DNA of 64,000 nt from Austropuccinia psidii. Lineage: Eukaryota; Basidiomycota; Pucciniomycetes; Pucciniales; Sphaerophragmiaceae. Numbering within the stretch: position 1 is the first letter of the stretch; every line of letters starts with the position of its first letter. The translations under genes and the position numbers were made by a program. The stretch lies in the NCBI GenBank assembly GCA_023105745.1, contig JALGQZ010000015.1:1986999-2050998 (forward strand), read 5' to 3'. Below are positions 36,039 to 48,048 of the stretch, one piece after another. Under the pieces are notes generated by a model. The model was not told the origin of the DNA. It made no database searches and worked only from the letters and a program-made list of their open reading frames with translations.

Positions 36039-37960
36039 TGTAAGATGTGACTATGAAACTGATGATAATATTACTATTAATCAACAGTACTATGCCTGTT
36101 CTTATGAAATATAATAATAAAAAAATTATTATAACCACAATTAAATAATTATAAAATTATTTCTCTCACGTGTTATACACTACTAGTGATTATAACAGTG
36201 AGCAGTAATTGTCTACTAGAATAAATTACAAGAAGAATTTAATAATAAAAACTTGTTTATTAAAATAATAAAATTATTTTAATATATAATTATCTTTTAC
36301 AAGAATAATTATAAATATAATTCTTGAAGAAAACTATTACTAGAGAAAAACTTTAAGAATTAAAAATAAATGACTCACTAATACTCCAAAGAACTTATTG
36401 ATAGGTAAGAGTAGAGAAATTTGACGTGGAATTGTGGATTTAAGGGATCAAAAGGATTTATAACAGTATTACAACAATATATAGTTGGATTCTATGATTT
36501 CACGTCTTTCTGGATGATTCTGAAAGATTTAAAACACTTAAGAATAGCTTTAACTAATACTTACTTGTTGGTAATAATGATTTAATAAATTGATAAGATG
36601 ATGATACGGAAAAAACAGCAAGAATAGGCTTCTTTTAAGTCAACAACAGCTCACAGAGGCGTGCCATGGAGCAAACTGAAAAACCAGTGAGTGAGAAAAC
36701 AATAAACCCTTTTGGATTAATGATTGCATCATCTGTTGTCACGTAAGATTATCATAGTTACTTAATTGATGCTTTTACGGGACTACCAACCCCAATATGG
36801 TTAAGAATAAAAGGAGTAACATCTGTAAATCTTCTTTTATTCTAAAATAATCATTTATTTCTCAAAGTTATCAATGTTATTGCCAATTTCATCACAGGTT
36901 GTAATTTCTGTGAATTTTTGAAGATTCAGTGTTTCACGTAGAATGGTCAAAAATGGACTGTAAGTAAAACTTTTAATTTTACTAGTAAAACCATAATTCT
37001 TTTTGGTTGTACCATAGATACTACAGTTCTTCATTGGTCCTGAAGGTTTCAGGAAGATTCATTAAGAATTGTATTTTTAATGAATTTTTGAAGTTTTTAC
37101 CTCATTTCTACGTAGAATTGCAAATAGCAGTATTTTGCTGGTTGCTATGAGGTAAATCAATGAATATGGATCCCAAAAGGGTTTAATTACTCTTTTAGGG
37201 TCTAGTCATGGAAAGTCATCAAGAATTGACGTGGTTACAGGAGCCTAAGTATCTTATTACCTCCTTGGCACGTCAAAATAGCAGGTTATTTGCTCTTTTT
37301 CTTATGATTACAGTAGGTGTAACTTGTCAACCAAGTTCCCAAAGAGTTTTAGTTTACCAATTGGGCCAAGATGAGCCATGGATCCATGCTCTGGAGCTAT
37401 CCACACCTCTGAGGCCTCAGAAGTTGGGTACCCTGGCTCTCTTTGATGTCTTTTGTCCCCCTTGCCTAATTTTTACGTCAAAATAGTAATTTAAGCTTAA
37501 AGTGAGATATCCACTATGGGTGTACCAAAAGTCTATGTAAGAATACCATAATATTAAGTGCTCAAAACATGCATAACACTATTCTTAGTGTATATGTAAC
37601 ATGGGATTTCTCACTTTCCCATTATTTTGGCTAAAAATCAAGAAAAACAAAAAATTTCACGGATCTTTTATGTGGTATTAATGATGTGGTATTGAAGTAT
37701 TTTCCATTTTACCACCTTAAATACTTAAATTGAGCTTATTCACTCTATGGAGCTACCCTAGGTGAATTTTTGTGTAGAATCCAAATCTGGTCTTAAATCC
37801 ATGGATTTACTTACTCAATAAAAAGTTATTCATCTTTTCTGAAATTAAAAATGATGAATTTTGGATATATGCATGACTTATGAGTTTTGCATAATTCAAA
37901 ATTTCTTTTTAAGATAATTGTGGCCTATTTGGGTATGTAAAATATACCTCAAGGCTCACA
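36039..37960 (-). repeat. 5' LTR of element D
   Basis: 1922 bp, same edges as the left copy. Most of it is nearly identical to 27701-29622, but about 36988-37200 carries many differences (for example AGCAGTATTTTGCTGG against ATCAGTGTTTCACTGG), which suggests a patch from another LTR lineage. The plus-strand frame at 37208-37486 is a chance frame inside this LTR. Confidence 0.9.
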
Positions 37961-37965
37961 AAAAC
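37961..37965. repeat. Target-site duplication of element D, right copy
   Basis: AAAAC, matching the uninterrupted site in E's 5' LTR. The sequence then continues E's LTR (TACCCCAGTT). Confidence 0.8.
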
Positions 37966-38893
37966 TACCCCAGTTTGTATCAAAACCTCATCATCAATTG
38001 AGTCCACAGACCCTGTAACTGATTTCCCGGCCAAAAGTGATGAACTTTTGCCTGAATTTTGACATCCCACCCCTGTCAGCAAGGAATTTGGGGGTCTAGC
38101 TCCCCCTTAGAGCTGGAGTTCCTTTTCCCCCCCAAATTTAATCTTTCCAATTTATTTTTCCTTTAATTCCTCATCATGTATTATACTTATAATTTACATA
38201 TGTAATTCAATTCAATTATACAGTACAATACAGTAATAATTAACTCCTCATATGTAAATCAAAGATCACTTATGTAATACACGTGCACATTTTGACAGTT
38301 CAATTGAATTCAATTGAAAATACTCCAATTCTTCATAGCTTCTAAACTAAACACAACACCTCAATTTTAGCACAAAAAATTGAAGGTTAACACCACATGT
38401 GGTGTGAATTAAATTAAAGTTTTGAGGATTTTCAACTTCTGTATTGAAAATACTAAAAACTTAATTTAAGCTTATTTAGAGTTGAGTTACAAGAATTTCA
38501 CTCAGAGGTGACCCCACCAGATTTTTTATGAGAAATCCAATGGTGAAATAGCTTTTATATGTTTATTTATTGGATAAAAAGTTATAATAATTTTTATTTA
38601 GCTTTTTTCCAAATTTATTTATTTTTTCACAATTTTGTTAAAATTTCATTTTTACTTAGTTTTTTCAAGTATAAATGTAATTTTACACTTACAAAATTTA
38701 ATGTATTTTTATTTTTAAATTGTAATTAATTTTTTTATTTTTAATATAATTTTATATTTATATTTTGATTTTTATTTTAATAATATAAATAAATTTATTT
38801 CATTTATATTAATATGTTATTTTTGTATTTGTGGTCTTTTGGGTATATGAAATTACCTCTAAGGCTCACATTCCCTCCCCCTAAAAAAGAATA

Positions 38894-41800
38894 TTACTTT
38901 TTAATATTGATATTTCTAGTGTGTCTGAATCTCCTGAGGATTTTGGTAGCTTCTGGTATATCTTTTTCTTCTAACCATTCATCTTCACAAGTTGGGTCAC
39001 TGTACCTAACAAGGTATTCCCTTACTTTCTTGGTCCTTAATTTCCTTTCTTCAAGAACTCTGGTAATTTTCTTAGTACCAGATGTCTCAATAGGAGGTAT
39101 AACTTGGGGAATCTTATTCCTTAAGGGAAACTTCTCAACATCACTATATTTATATGTCTTTATCAAGCTTACTGGAAATGTAGGATGCTTATTGCTAAGT
39201 TCTTCAGATAACTCTACTTCAACAGCATTTTCTCCATGGAGGGCCTTAATCACACAAGGTCCTGCAAAGGAGTCTTTCAACCTTTTACATCCTTTGATGT
39301 TATTTAAGCTAGTGGTGGATACAAGAACTAGGTCCCCCACTTTGGAATCTGGAGTTGCATGTGATTTATCCCATTTGTCTTCAGGATATGCAAAAGAGTC
39401 CTCCATGCACTTTACTGCATGCTTTCTAGCTTTGTCTAGCATTCCTTTGAAGCTAGCAGCTGTGGGATGTATTTCAATCAAGTCTTTCCTCAAGGAATCT
39501 TGGGGTAACTTGGGGTTCCATCCTTTTTCTAGAATAGCAGGAGTCTGATTGGTACTGGCATGGATTGATGTTTCATATGCTAATTCCAGTGCTGCAAAAG
39601 AGTACACAAATCATGGGTAAATCCATCACAATCTTTGAATTCAAGGCCATATGCACAAAATCTTCTCACAATGTCCGCTAAGGTCTGGATCATCCTTTCA
39701 GCCAGACCATCAGTTTGTGGGTGGTAGGCTGTAGAGAAGGACAGCTTAGGGTCAGATAATTGTGAAGCTTTGTCCATAGTGCTGAAGTGAATTTGTGATC
39801 CCTGTCACTAATGATGTTTGTAAATATGCCAGTCCATGACACTACTCTATTCCATATCAGAAGATCTGTATCCATGGATGTATCATCTTTGTGACAAGGT
39901 AAAACGATTGAAGTTTTCTGAATCTGTCTACAATCACTGGGAAAGCATTATAACTTCTATCACCTCATGGTGGTAGGCCAGTTATCCAATCCATATGGAA
40001 AATTTCCCAAGGTCTGCTGGGTTCTTGGATTTTCATCATATTTCCAAGTCTCTTGCCAGTGGATTTATTTGCCTTTTGAAATCTGTCACAGGTTTTGAAA
40101 TACTCTGCAACATCTTTCTGCCACATTGGGTACCATATGCAGGTATTTACTTTTTCTTTTGTTCTGTCTTCAGACAGATGTCCTGAAAAAGGGCTGTCAT
40201 GGCATTCTTTTAGTACAAGATTGATTAATGAACTGTCCACAACTGTCATGACACATGCGTGCTTTGTCCTGTGGTAAGTTATACCATCCAGTAGGTGAAA
40301 TCTTCCTTCATCATAAGATTTCTTCCATACTTCATCCAAGGCGTGTAGTAGAGAGTTGTCTTTACAGTATTTATTGAGTAATTGGCATAAGATGCTACAA
40401 TTCTTATCTTGAGTATAACTATTTCTTACTTCTTCAAGGAAGGTGGTATTCAAGTCTGCAACAGTTACTCCTTATATTGGGACTTTTGGTGAAGCTTCTT
40501 CTGCCAAATAAGCAGGATGATCAATATTATTTGGTAATGGTTCTTCAGATAACTCTAATTCAACAGCATTTTCTCCATGGAGGGCCTCAATCACAAAAGG
40601 TCCTGCAAAGGAGTCTTTCAACCTTTTACATCCTTTGATGTTATTTAAGTTAGTGGTGGATAGAGGAACTAGGTCACCCACTTTGGAATCTGGAGTTGCA
40701 TGTGATTTATCCCATTTGTCTTTAGGATATGTAAAAGAGTCCTCCATGCACTTTACTGCATGCTTTCTAGCTTTGTCTAGCATTCCTTTGAAGCTAGCAG
40801 CTGTGGGATGTATTTCAATTAAGTCTTTCCTCAAGGAATCTTGGGGTAGCTTGGGGTTCCATCCCTTTTCTAGGATAGCAGGAGTTTGATTGGTACTGGT
40901 ATGGATTGATGTTTTATATTCTAATTCCAGTTCTGGCAACAGAGTACACCAATCATGGGTAAATCTGTCACAATCTTTGAATTCAAGGCCATATGCACAA
41001 AATATTCTCACCATGTCCTCTAAGGTTTGGATCATCCTTTCAGCCAGGCCATCAGTTTGTGGGTGGTAGGCTGTAGAGAAAGACAGTTTAGTGCCAAATA
41101 ATTGGTGAAGATTTGTCCATGGTGCTGAAGTGAATTTAGGATCCCTATCACTAATGATATTTGTCAATATCCCAGTCCATGACACTACTCTATTCCATAT
41201 CAGAAGAGCTTTATCCATGGCTGTATCATCTTTGTGACATGGTAAAAAGATTGGAGTCTTACTGAATCTTTCCACAATTACTAGGCAAGCATTATAGCTT
41301 CTGTCACCTCCCGGTGGTAGGCCAGTTACCCAATCCATATGGACAATTTCCCAAGGTCTGCTTGCTTCTTGGATTTTTATTATATTTCCAAGTCTATTGC
41401 CAGTGGATTTATTTGCTTTTTGGAATCTGTCACAGGTTTTGCAATACTCTGCAACATCCTTCTGCCACATTGGCCACCATATGCAGGTCTTTACTTTCTC
41501 TCTTGTTCTGTCTTCAGACAGATGTCCTGAAAAGGGACTATCATGGCATTCTTTCAGTACAAGATTGATTAATGACCTGTCTACAACTGTCATGACACAT
41601 GTGTGCTTGGTTCTGTGGTAAATTATACCATCCAGTAGGTTAAATCTTCCTTCATCATTACAATTTCTCCATACTTCATCCAAGGCATGTATTAGAGAGT
41701 TGTCTTTACAGTCTCTGTTAAGTAATTGGCATAAGATGCTACAATTCTTATCTTGAGTGTAACTACTTCTGACTTCTTCAAAGAAGGTGGTGTTCAAGTC

Positions 41801-43906
41801 TGTAACACTTATTCCTTCTATTAGAATTTGTGGTGAAGCTTCTTCTGGCACATAAGAAGGATTATCAATATTATCTGGTAATGGCCATCTGCTTAGTCTA
41901 TCTGCATTCTTATGAATATTCCCATCCTTATGAACAATAGTCATATTCCCTCTGTATTCTTGTATGGCTATTTGCCATCTGAGCATATGTCTGTTGGGTG
42001 TTTTCCTGTTCAAAAGTGATTTGACAGCTGTACAATCTGTTATCACCTCAAAAACACATCCCTCTAAGAAGTAATTCAATTTCTCCAAGGCCCAGACAAG
42101 GCATAGACATTCCATCTGACTTTCTCCATATCTGGCTTCAGTTGGTTTGATTTGCCTGGATATAAAACATATGGGTCCTTTTACAGGTTTATCATTTATG
42201 ATCTGAACTTGGTGAAGTGCAGCACCTAGCCCATCCCCTGATGCATCAATATACAGTTTGAAAGGTAATTTAAAGTGTGGCATCAGTAAGAGTGGGGCAG
42301 TGGTCAAGGCTTCTCTTAGAGATTCAAAAGCTTTGACTCTGTCAACAGTCATTTCAAATACTGTGTCTTTGTCACACAATTTATAAAGTGGTCTTGCTAT
42401 GGATGCAAAATCTTTAATGTGTTGCCTGTAATATCCTGCAAAACCTAAGAATGACTGGATTTCCTTCTTATTCTGAGGCATGGGTTTTAACAATACTGCT
42501 GCAACTTTGATTTTGTCAATTCCAAGGGACAAACCAGATACAACATGTCCTAGTGCTTTAAGTTCTTCAAATCCAAAATGACATTTCTTCAAGGAGATTT
42601 TCTTGTTTACTGATTGATTTTTTGTCAAAACTCTTGATAATATGTACATGTGCTCCTCCCAAGTGTTGGAACAGATAATGTCATCAATGTAAATGATTAA
42701 CCATCCCTCTGAGAGTTCTTCAGGGAATATTTCATTCATCATTTTTTGGAAGTGTGAAGGTGCATTTTTGATACCAAAGGGCATCCTTAAGTATTCATAC
42801 AATCCACAATGAACAATAATTCTCAAGTATTTTCTTGCTCTTGGTGTTACCACATTTTGATGGAATCCTTTAAGGGCATCTATAGTGGCTATATACACTG
42901 CTTGAGATATTTGAGTAAGGGCAATTTGGATTTTTGGTATTGGGTATCTGTTTGGAACAGTGTAAGTGTTCAGAGCTCTAAAGTCCCCAACCATTCTGGA
43001 TTTTCCATTATGCCACGCCACTATGACTGGTGTAGTTATTTCTACTTCTTCATTGTGGCCTAATTTTCTTATTACACCAAGGTCCAGAAGTTCTTTGATA
43101 TGAATTTCTAGAGCTTCTCTTGATTCTGGACTTGCTGGATAAGCAGGCCTTCTTAAGAGTGGTGGATAAGGTCTCTCAATGTTAAGAATGATGTCAACTT
43201 CATGACCAATAATTGCTCCTAGAGGTTCTTTGTCTGTAGCAAATGCTCCTCTGTGGTCATACAAAAGGGAAGAAAGTTCATTTTCTTGTTTATCAGTCAG
43301 ATGAAGGCTTATTTCAGCCTCATTTAACTGTTCAGACTAAAATTTTTCTAATTATAAGTTGACTGGTGATACTTTGGTTACTGTAATCTGTCTTTTAAAT
43401 GGTAAAAAGGCAAATTTTTGGCGCTTATTGTCTCCAATAGTAAAGTATGTGTCTTTGTTATTATTTAAATCTATCCCATACATGATTAAATAGTCATTTC
43501 CCAATATAAAATGGGTACTAGAGCAATTTTCCATAACAACAAATTCAACTGTGATCCTTAAATTCCCATTTATGTGTGGGACCATGACATTGGTCTCAAA
43601 GATTCGTAATGCTTTCATTGGGTTACTTGCACTGTTGAATTTTAAACCATCAATTGGTAACAATTGGTATTAAAAATTTGGTACACAAGTCTTAAGAAAA
43701 GATTTTCCAACACAAGAGCAGAAGGCTCCTGGGTCAAGCAAAAGTTTGGTGGGCTTGTTGTCAATCACCACCTCTGTTATACAGGAGTTACCAGCTGTAT
43801 AACCTTTTCCTCTGTTTGGTTTTGTCTTCATAAGTTGTGAATCTTGAACCTTTGATAAATCAACTTGACCATTTCTCAATTGTTGTAAGTGGGAATAAGA
43901 CTCCAT
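38894..43906 (-). pseudogene. pol of element E, degenerate, with a duplicated integrase region
   Basis: The protease is split over 43906-43670 (LLDPGAFCSCVG, where the usual Asp-Thr-Gly reads D-P-G) and 43663-43352 (FILGNDYLIMYGID). The longest frame, 43264-40472, encodes RT (LIIYIDDI), RNase H (including [20 protein letters not shown]), an integrase with finger, MDW, SDRDPKF and LAERM, and [10 protein letters not shown]. Instead of the terminus it then re-enters the RNase H/integrase spacer (EEPLPNNID) and runs through a second, more broken integrase copy. The true C-terminus with chromodomain-like EYLVRYSDPTCEDEWLEE is at about 39020-38900. Stops and frameshifts are spread through the second copy. 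Relative to C and D the D-P-G alone should inactivate the protease. Confidence 0.88.
39200..41884 (-). repeat. Tandem duplication of ~1.34 kb within E's pol
   Basis: Unit 1 (40541-41884) and unit 2 (39200-40540) are 1344 and 1341 bp, joined at 40540/40541 where TTTGGTAATGG meets TTCTTCAGATAAC. Each runs from the start of the RNase H/integrase spacer to shortly after the GPF motif. The encoded proteins differ at roughly one residue in ten by eye, so the copies have either diverged for long or come from different parent elements. Confidence 0.85.
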
Positions 43907-44216
43907 GATGTCAAAAGTGGGATTGATATTTTCTATATCTTTTGAAGATTCAGAAAATATGGATGACTTATCATCTGAATTGTCTTCAATTATGTCTTCT
44001 TTTTCAACATCTGGTTCCTTTTAAATTTCAATCGCATTGATTTTCCCCCTTTTTGGAGATGTATTGGCTAAATGGGTGGTGCTTTGGCAAATATGGCATT
44101 TTCTGACTGTATCTGCAGATTTATACTTAATATTACTAGAATTTTCTTTGGGGTTTTGGTCCACAGAATCTTTCCAAGGTGTATTAAACCTTGTTTTGAG
44201 ATTCACCCTACTAGAA

Positions 44217-45654
44217 TGTCAGCCTGTGACTCAAAACCAGAGCACAAGCATGACAGCCAAAATACCATAAACCAATGGTATAGCCAAAATACCACCAAAA
44301 CATGGAACTGAGCCAAATCAGCTCAAAAGGTATCAAAAGAAATAGGAAACTCACCTATTTCTGAAAATATAAGTCCCATCACCATAGGACAAGAAATAAC
44401 AAAGTTATTCCTGCTCAAAGTTATTGCTGAGCATAAACCTTAATTTTCACCTCTCATCTAAAATCCAGAAGGAGAGGCTTAACCCCATCAAATGGGTATT
44501 CAAAATGAAGATCTAAGCCAGGGCTATCTAATGGTACTAGCCAAACTGAGCTAGCACCAGTATTACTTGAGTTATGGTCAAATTCAGACCAAATAAGGGT
44601 GAACAAAACATTCACCTCTCATCTAACTTTTACAGTTTTAGTGTGAGATACCTAAAGTGGGGTCTTTTTGGAAAGGGCACAATCAGGGATATCTGATGGT
44701 GCCATCCATTTCCTCATGGCTCAACTACAACAGAAGTTATTGGCCAAACAAGCTTAATACAGCTTTTGCCCAGACCACGCCAAAATACAAAAATACTTGT
44801 ACATGGGATAACTTTGTCATATTTAATGATAACCATGTCAAGTTGGGTACCATTGTGTAGAGCCCATACAGAGCTATTCAATGAACCAACTTTGAGCTTC
44901 ATATCTCAAAAACCGACAGAGTTATGACCATTTTAAGGTTAACATCCCACCTGCTGTCAGATACAGCCTTACCATGGGATAATATCCCATAACCATGAAT
45001 ATGAGGTGTCAAATAGACGAAGAAGCATGTTTTTACTTCAATACCTCATATGTCAGTCAATACTGGGGTCCCATACAGGTTCTGTACAGCATTCTACGCG
45101 TCATACACGTCAGAATCAGGCTGTGAGGTCCCCAGATGAAAATTTTCACCCTGTATTGGTGAAAACCGCCCAGATGTGGTTTCAAAACCACATCTGAGCC
45201 CAATACAGGGTATACAGGCTGTTTGCAAACCACAAGCCTGTCATAGAGAGTGAAAAATCTTCACTTCCTCTACGTGGAAAGGTCTAGCAGCCTTTCCACC
45301 TCAATTTCAGGATAAAAGGAGGGCTTTTCACAGCCAAAAGCCTTTCCTCATCCTGCTCTTGAATAACCTACGTAGTAAACTGTCAAAAACAGTTTTACTC
45401 TTGGTTAATAATCAGGTATAATTATAAACTTAATTATTGTAGTCTTTATTATTGTAACCCAACAGATAAAACTGCACCCAGGGCTTTCAGCAGCGCTCAC
45501 CACCACTATATTTCCATAGTAAAGCCCTTAAAATCTCAATTCAACCATCTTTTATCACCCTTTTATCTTTAAAAATTTATTTTTTGCCGTGTCACAGTCA
45601 TAGTTTTAGTTGTAAATAGCCTTATTACCTCTTCAACATAGACTCAGCCTGACA
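44217..45654 (+). mobile_element. Solo LTR of an unrelated family inside gag of E
   Basis: 1438 bp, starting TGTCAGCCTGTGACTC and ending GACTCAGCCTGACA, so the ends are TG...CA and partly inverted. Exact 5-bp duplication TAGAA at 44212-44216 and 45655-45659. Removing it with one TAGAA restores E's gag frame (TKIGSSRVNLKTRF). It is less A/T-rich than its neighbours. A TATA-like box (ATAAAAG, 45312-45318) and downstream pyrimidine tracts suggest transcription on the plus strand. No protein-coding frame of note. No other copy is in the window, so the family is unassigned. Confidence 0.85.
45312..45318 (+). promoter_or_regulatory. TATA-like box in the solo LTR
   Basis: ATAAAAG in the context CAGGATAAAAGGAGGGC, about 340 bp before the LTR end. 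It supports a plus-strand orientation. Inferred from sequence only. Confidence 0.5.
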
Positions 45655-46935
45655 TAGAACCAATTTTGGTTCTGGTGGTTACTTCTTCTAGTATATTGCT
45701 AATATCCTCTGCTGAAGATTGTTCAGTAGTCCTGCTTTTGACAGCATGCTCTAAGTCACCTCCACATTGTCTCAGAATCTTTCTATGGATCATAAATTCT
45801 GACATCTCAGGATATAATGCTGTTAATGTGTCTTTTTGTTTGCAAAACCATGGTAAAGCTTTGTCTTTATCAGCATTAAATTTGGCAGATTCAAAGGCTG
45901 TTTCAACTTCAAACCTCCAAGCATCATTTGCCCATTGGTTGATGATTTGGGTTTTCCACCAAGTCCAACTCTGGTGTCCAGGTGCTTGTCTTATTTTGAT
46001 GTACCATCTGTGAGCTGATCTGGTAAAAAAGGTGTTAAACCTGGCTGTTACCAATCTGCCTGGTAATTCAAAATCCTTTTTGATAATGTCAATACCTCTA
46101 ATGAAATCAATATGGTCATACTCTCCTTCACCACTGAAGTGAGGCCATTTTTTAAGTTTTGGAACTTCTTTCAAGAGTGCTTGGCCCATTGATGGTTCCA
46201 AGTTATTAAAAGAAGTGGATAATTCATTTTTTAATTGTGAATTATCAGGATCCAATACTTGTGGATTTGGAATTCTTGTGCCCTCATTTTGATTTAGAGG
46301 TGTAGACATTCTTGGTAAGGTGTTCAGTATTTTTTCAATGTCATTCATTTTACTGTTGCTACACCTTTGGGAATTTCTGTATTCATGTTGGAAGCTATGT
46401 ATTAAATTTATTACTTCAATTTTATACATGTCTTCCTTATGTGTCAGTTCTTGCCATAACTCTGTCTGTCTTGTATTATCAGCAGTGAATTGATTCAATT
46501 TCATTGATAATTTTGATATTTCTTCTTGTGAAGCATCAAAACACTTTTTCAAGGCAATGGTATATGTCTTTACTTCAGTAAATGAATTTGAAATGTCATC
46601 AAGGACTTTCTTGTTATCTGTTTTGATAATATTTATGGCTTGTTTAATTCTTGTTTCAATTATGTCATCAATATTGAATTTAGAATATTTATCTGTTAAT
46701 TCGTTAATAATGGCAGATTGTTCATTTATTTTATTGCTAGAAGAATTATCATTATTGGAATTTTTAATTGTTCTTAAAGCTTTTTCAAAACACATAAGTC
46801 TTTCATTAATTTGGCACAGACTCAGGTTGTTTGTTTTAATGTTGTTACAAATGGTTTCATTTTTATCAGAAAGATGTCTTTTCACTTCATTTATAGCATC
46901 ATACAGCTCTGGGATGGAATCAAATATATCAGCAA

Positions 46936-47822
46936 TCATTTCTGGAATCTTAGTCTGGCTTCTTCCTTCTTCTGTAATTCCATCATGGTTCTGGCCATCT
47001 GAAATACATTTTCCATGGCATCCTGCTGAATCTTTGGGATTCTGTAGCCCTGGCTGTAAGGTCTTGGGGCTGGTGCCTTCCCTTTGTCCTTGTTTGGAGT
47101 TTGTGGCTGCTTTTTCACGTTGGAATTGCTGCTGCTGGCCACTGAAGCTATTTTTGGCACTGTTTTGGGTGGTGGAGGGTTGTTTTTCCTCCATTCTAGT
47201 GTCAACAGCATCATGTTTTCTTCTCCATCAATGGATGCCATCCATTGAGCAATTTGAAAGTGTTGGGATGGCCCAGGAATTTCCTTACTGTCAGGTAAGA
47301 ATTCATGCAATTCTTCCACAGGTCTGCAAGGATCTGGTACTCTTTGAATTGAAGTGCATTGTTGTATGCACTGTGGCTGGCTTTGTATATGTCCACAGAG
47401 GCTTGTTGTGGCGGTGTCAGCTCTTTTAGAAGGTAAAATAGTATTATCAGCTTCAGAATGACCCAATTTAGTTGTTTGGAAGTCATCAACTGACCCTTTT
47501 CCTTCTGTACCTGATTATCCTCTGCCATAATCACGTCTATTACCTTTTTGGGAGCTGCTTGAGGGGTTATAGCTGGCCCCTGATCTGGTTGAAGGCATAA
47601 TTATGGTTAAAAAGGCTTAAAATAGTAATTTTACGTCAAAAAACGTACTATTGGCCAAATCTTTGGCTTTCTGAAGAGTATTACTTATGTCCAAGTTAAC
47701 CAATTCAGAAGATATTGGTTCAGGTAGGTTATTATGAGTCACAATAACAGTACTAGCAGGAATAATGCTGGTGACCTTTGAGGCTGTTTCAATGTTTTCT
47801 TGTCTTACCACGTTTTCAGACA
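46936..47822 (-). pseudogene. Spliced overlapping ORF of element E, frameshifted
   Basis: Exons match those of C and D: 47822-47649, 47584-47495, and 47422 onward. Phase-1 introns are 47648-47585 (GTACGT...ACCAG, 64 nt) and 47494-47423 (GTCAGT...AAAAG, 72 nt). Exon 3 opens ELTPPQQASVDIYKASHS and shares CMNSYLTVRKFLG and LLNGWHPL with the other families. It then stops at 47211-47213. The C-terminal block YRIPKIQQDAMENVF with MARTMMEL, ending LRFQK at 46936, is in the next frame, so one frameshift separates the halves. The acceptor before exon 1 (TAATTTTAG before TGTCT) is also kept. Confidence 0.6.
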
Positions 47823-47844
47823 CTAAAATTAATGAAAAAACCAA

Positions 47845-48027
47845 TTATTTAAGTAAAAATAAGGATGTTTCAAAAAAGAAATAAAAATATAAGCCACACT
47901 TATAATATGAACAAAATTATTTTTTATGGGTTTTTTTTGAATTATAAGTATTTTTTGTATGTTTTCAAGTTTTTCAATTTAAGAAAAAAAGATTTAAAAA
48001 GAGCAGAAAAATATGTCACAGGTAAAA
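47845..48027 (-). other. Leader of element E
   Basis: No gene seen; A/T-rich, between primer-binding site and the first exon of the spliced ORF. Confidence 0.6.
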
Positions 48028-48046
48028 TATCACGGCTGGGCCCCCA
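48028..48046 (-). other. Primer-binding site of element E
   Basis: Minus strand TGGGGGCCCAGCCGTGATA, two bases from the LTR edge. It differs from C and F at two bases (CCAG for CTGG). Confidence 0.65.
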
Positions 48047-48048
48047 AA

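Larger units (their letters stand above)
27701..37960 (-). mobile_element. Element D: near-complete chromovirus, nested in the LTR of E
   Basis: The element is 10.26 kb, with two LTRs of 1922 bp each, a primer-binding site beside the right LTR, an open gag-pol frame of about 1891 residues and a purine tract. The two LTRs are nearly identical except for a cluster of differences near 36988-37200. It is probably unable to replicate on its own, because RNase H has a deletion (see gag-pol entry). Confidence 0.92.
26768..38870 (-). repeat. 3' LTR of element E, interrupted by element D
   Basis: The parts are 26768-27700 and 37966-38870. Minus-strand ends are TGTGAGCC and CTTACA. It is followed on the internal side by the polypurine tract (GGGGGAGGGAA, minus strand). 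It contains a triple repeat of TTTTTAGCCA units near 27512-27546, also present in the 5' copy near 48797-48831. Confidence 0.88.
44021..47194 (-). pseudogene. gag of element E, interrupted by a solo LTR
   Basis: The frame 47194-45644 encodes the Q/S-rich region, long helices (KVLDDISNSFTEVKTY) and the gag core (KKWPHFSGEGEYDHIDF, RQCGGDLEHAVKS). After TRTKIGS the frame is broken by an inserted 1438-bp LTR (44217-45654). Beyond it gag resumes (NLKTRFNTPWKDSVD) and reaches the zinc knuckle CHICQSTTHLANTS at about 44110-44060, where the final Cys is Ser. The N-terminal part that in C and D lies in the same frame starts at an ATG at 47598 but reaches a stop after 27 codons, so the gag start is also lost. 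Inactive. Confidence 0.85.

Noticed and set aside
37208..37486. 92-residue plus-strand frame
   Set aside because: It falls inside D's 5' LTR and is disrupted in the left LTR.
38814..39548. 244-residue plus-strand frame
   Set aside because: It is the antisense of E's integrase C-terminus and chromodomain; a similar shadow recurs at 40635-40889 because of the duplication.
46557..47429. 290-residue plus-strand frame
   Set aside because: It is antisense to E's gag and to the spliced ORF, hydrophobic and Ser/Leu-rich as expected from the reverse of Lys/Asp-rich coding sequence.
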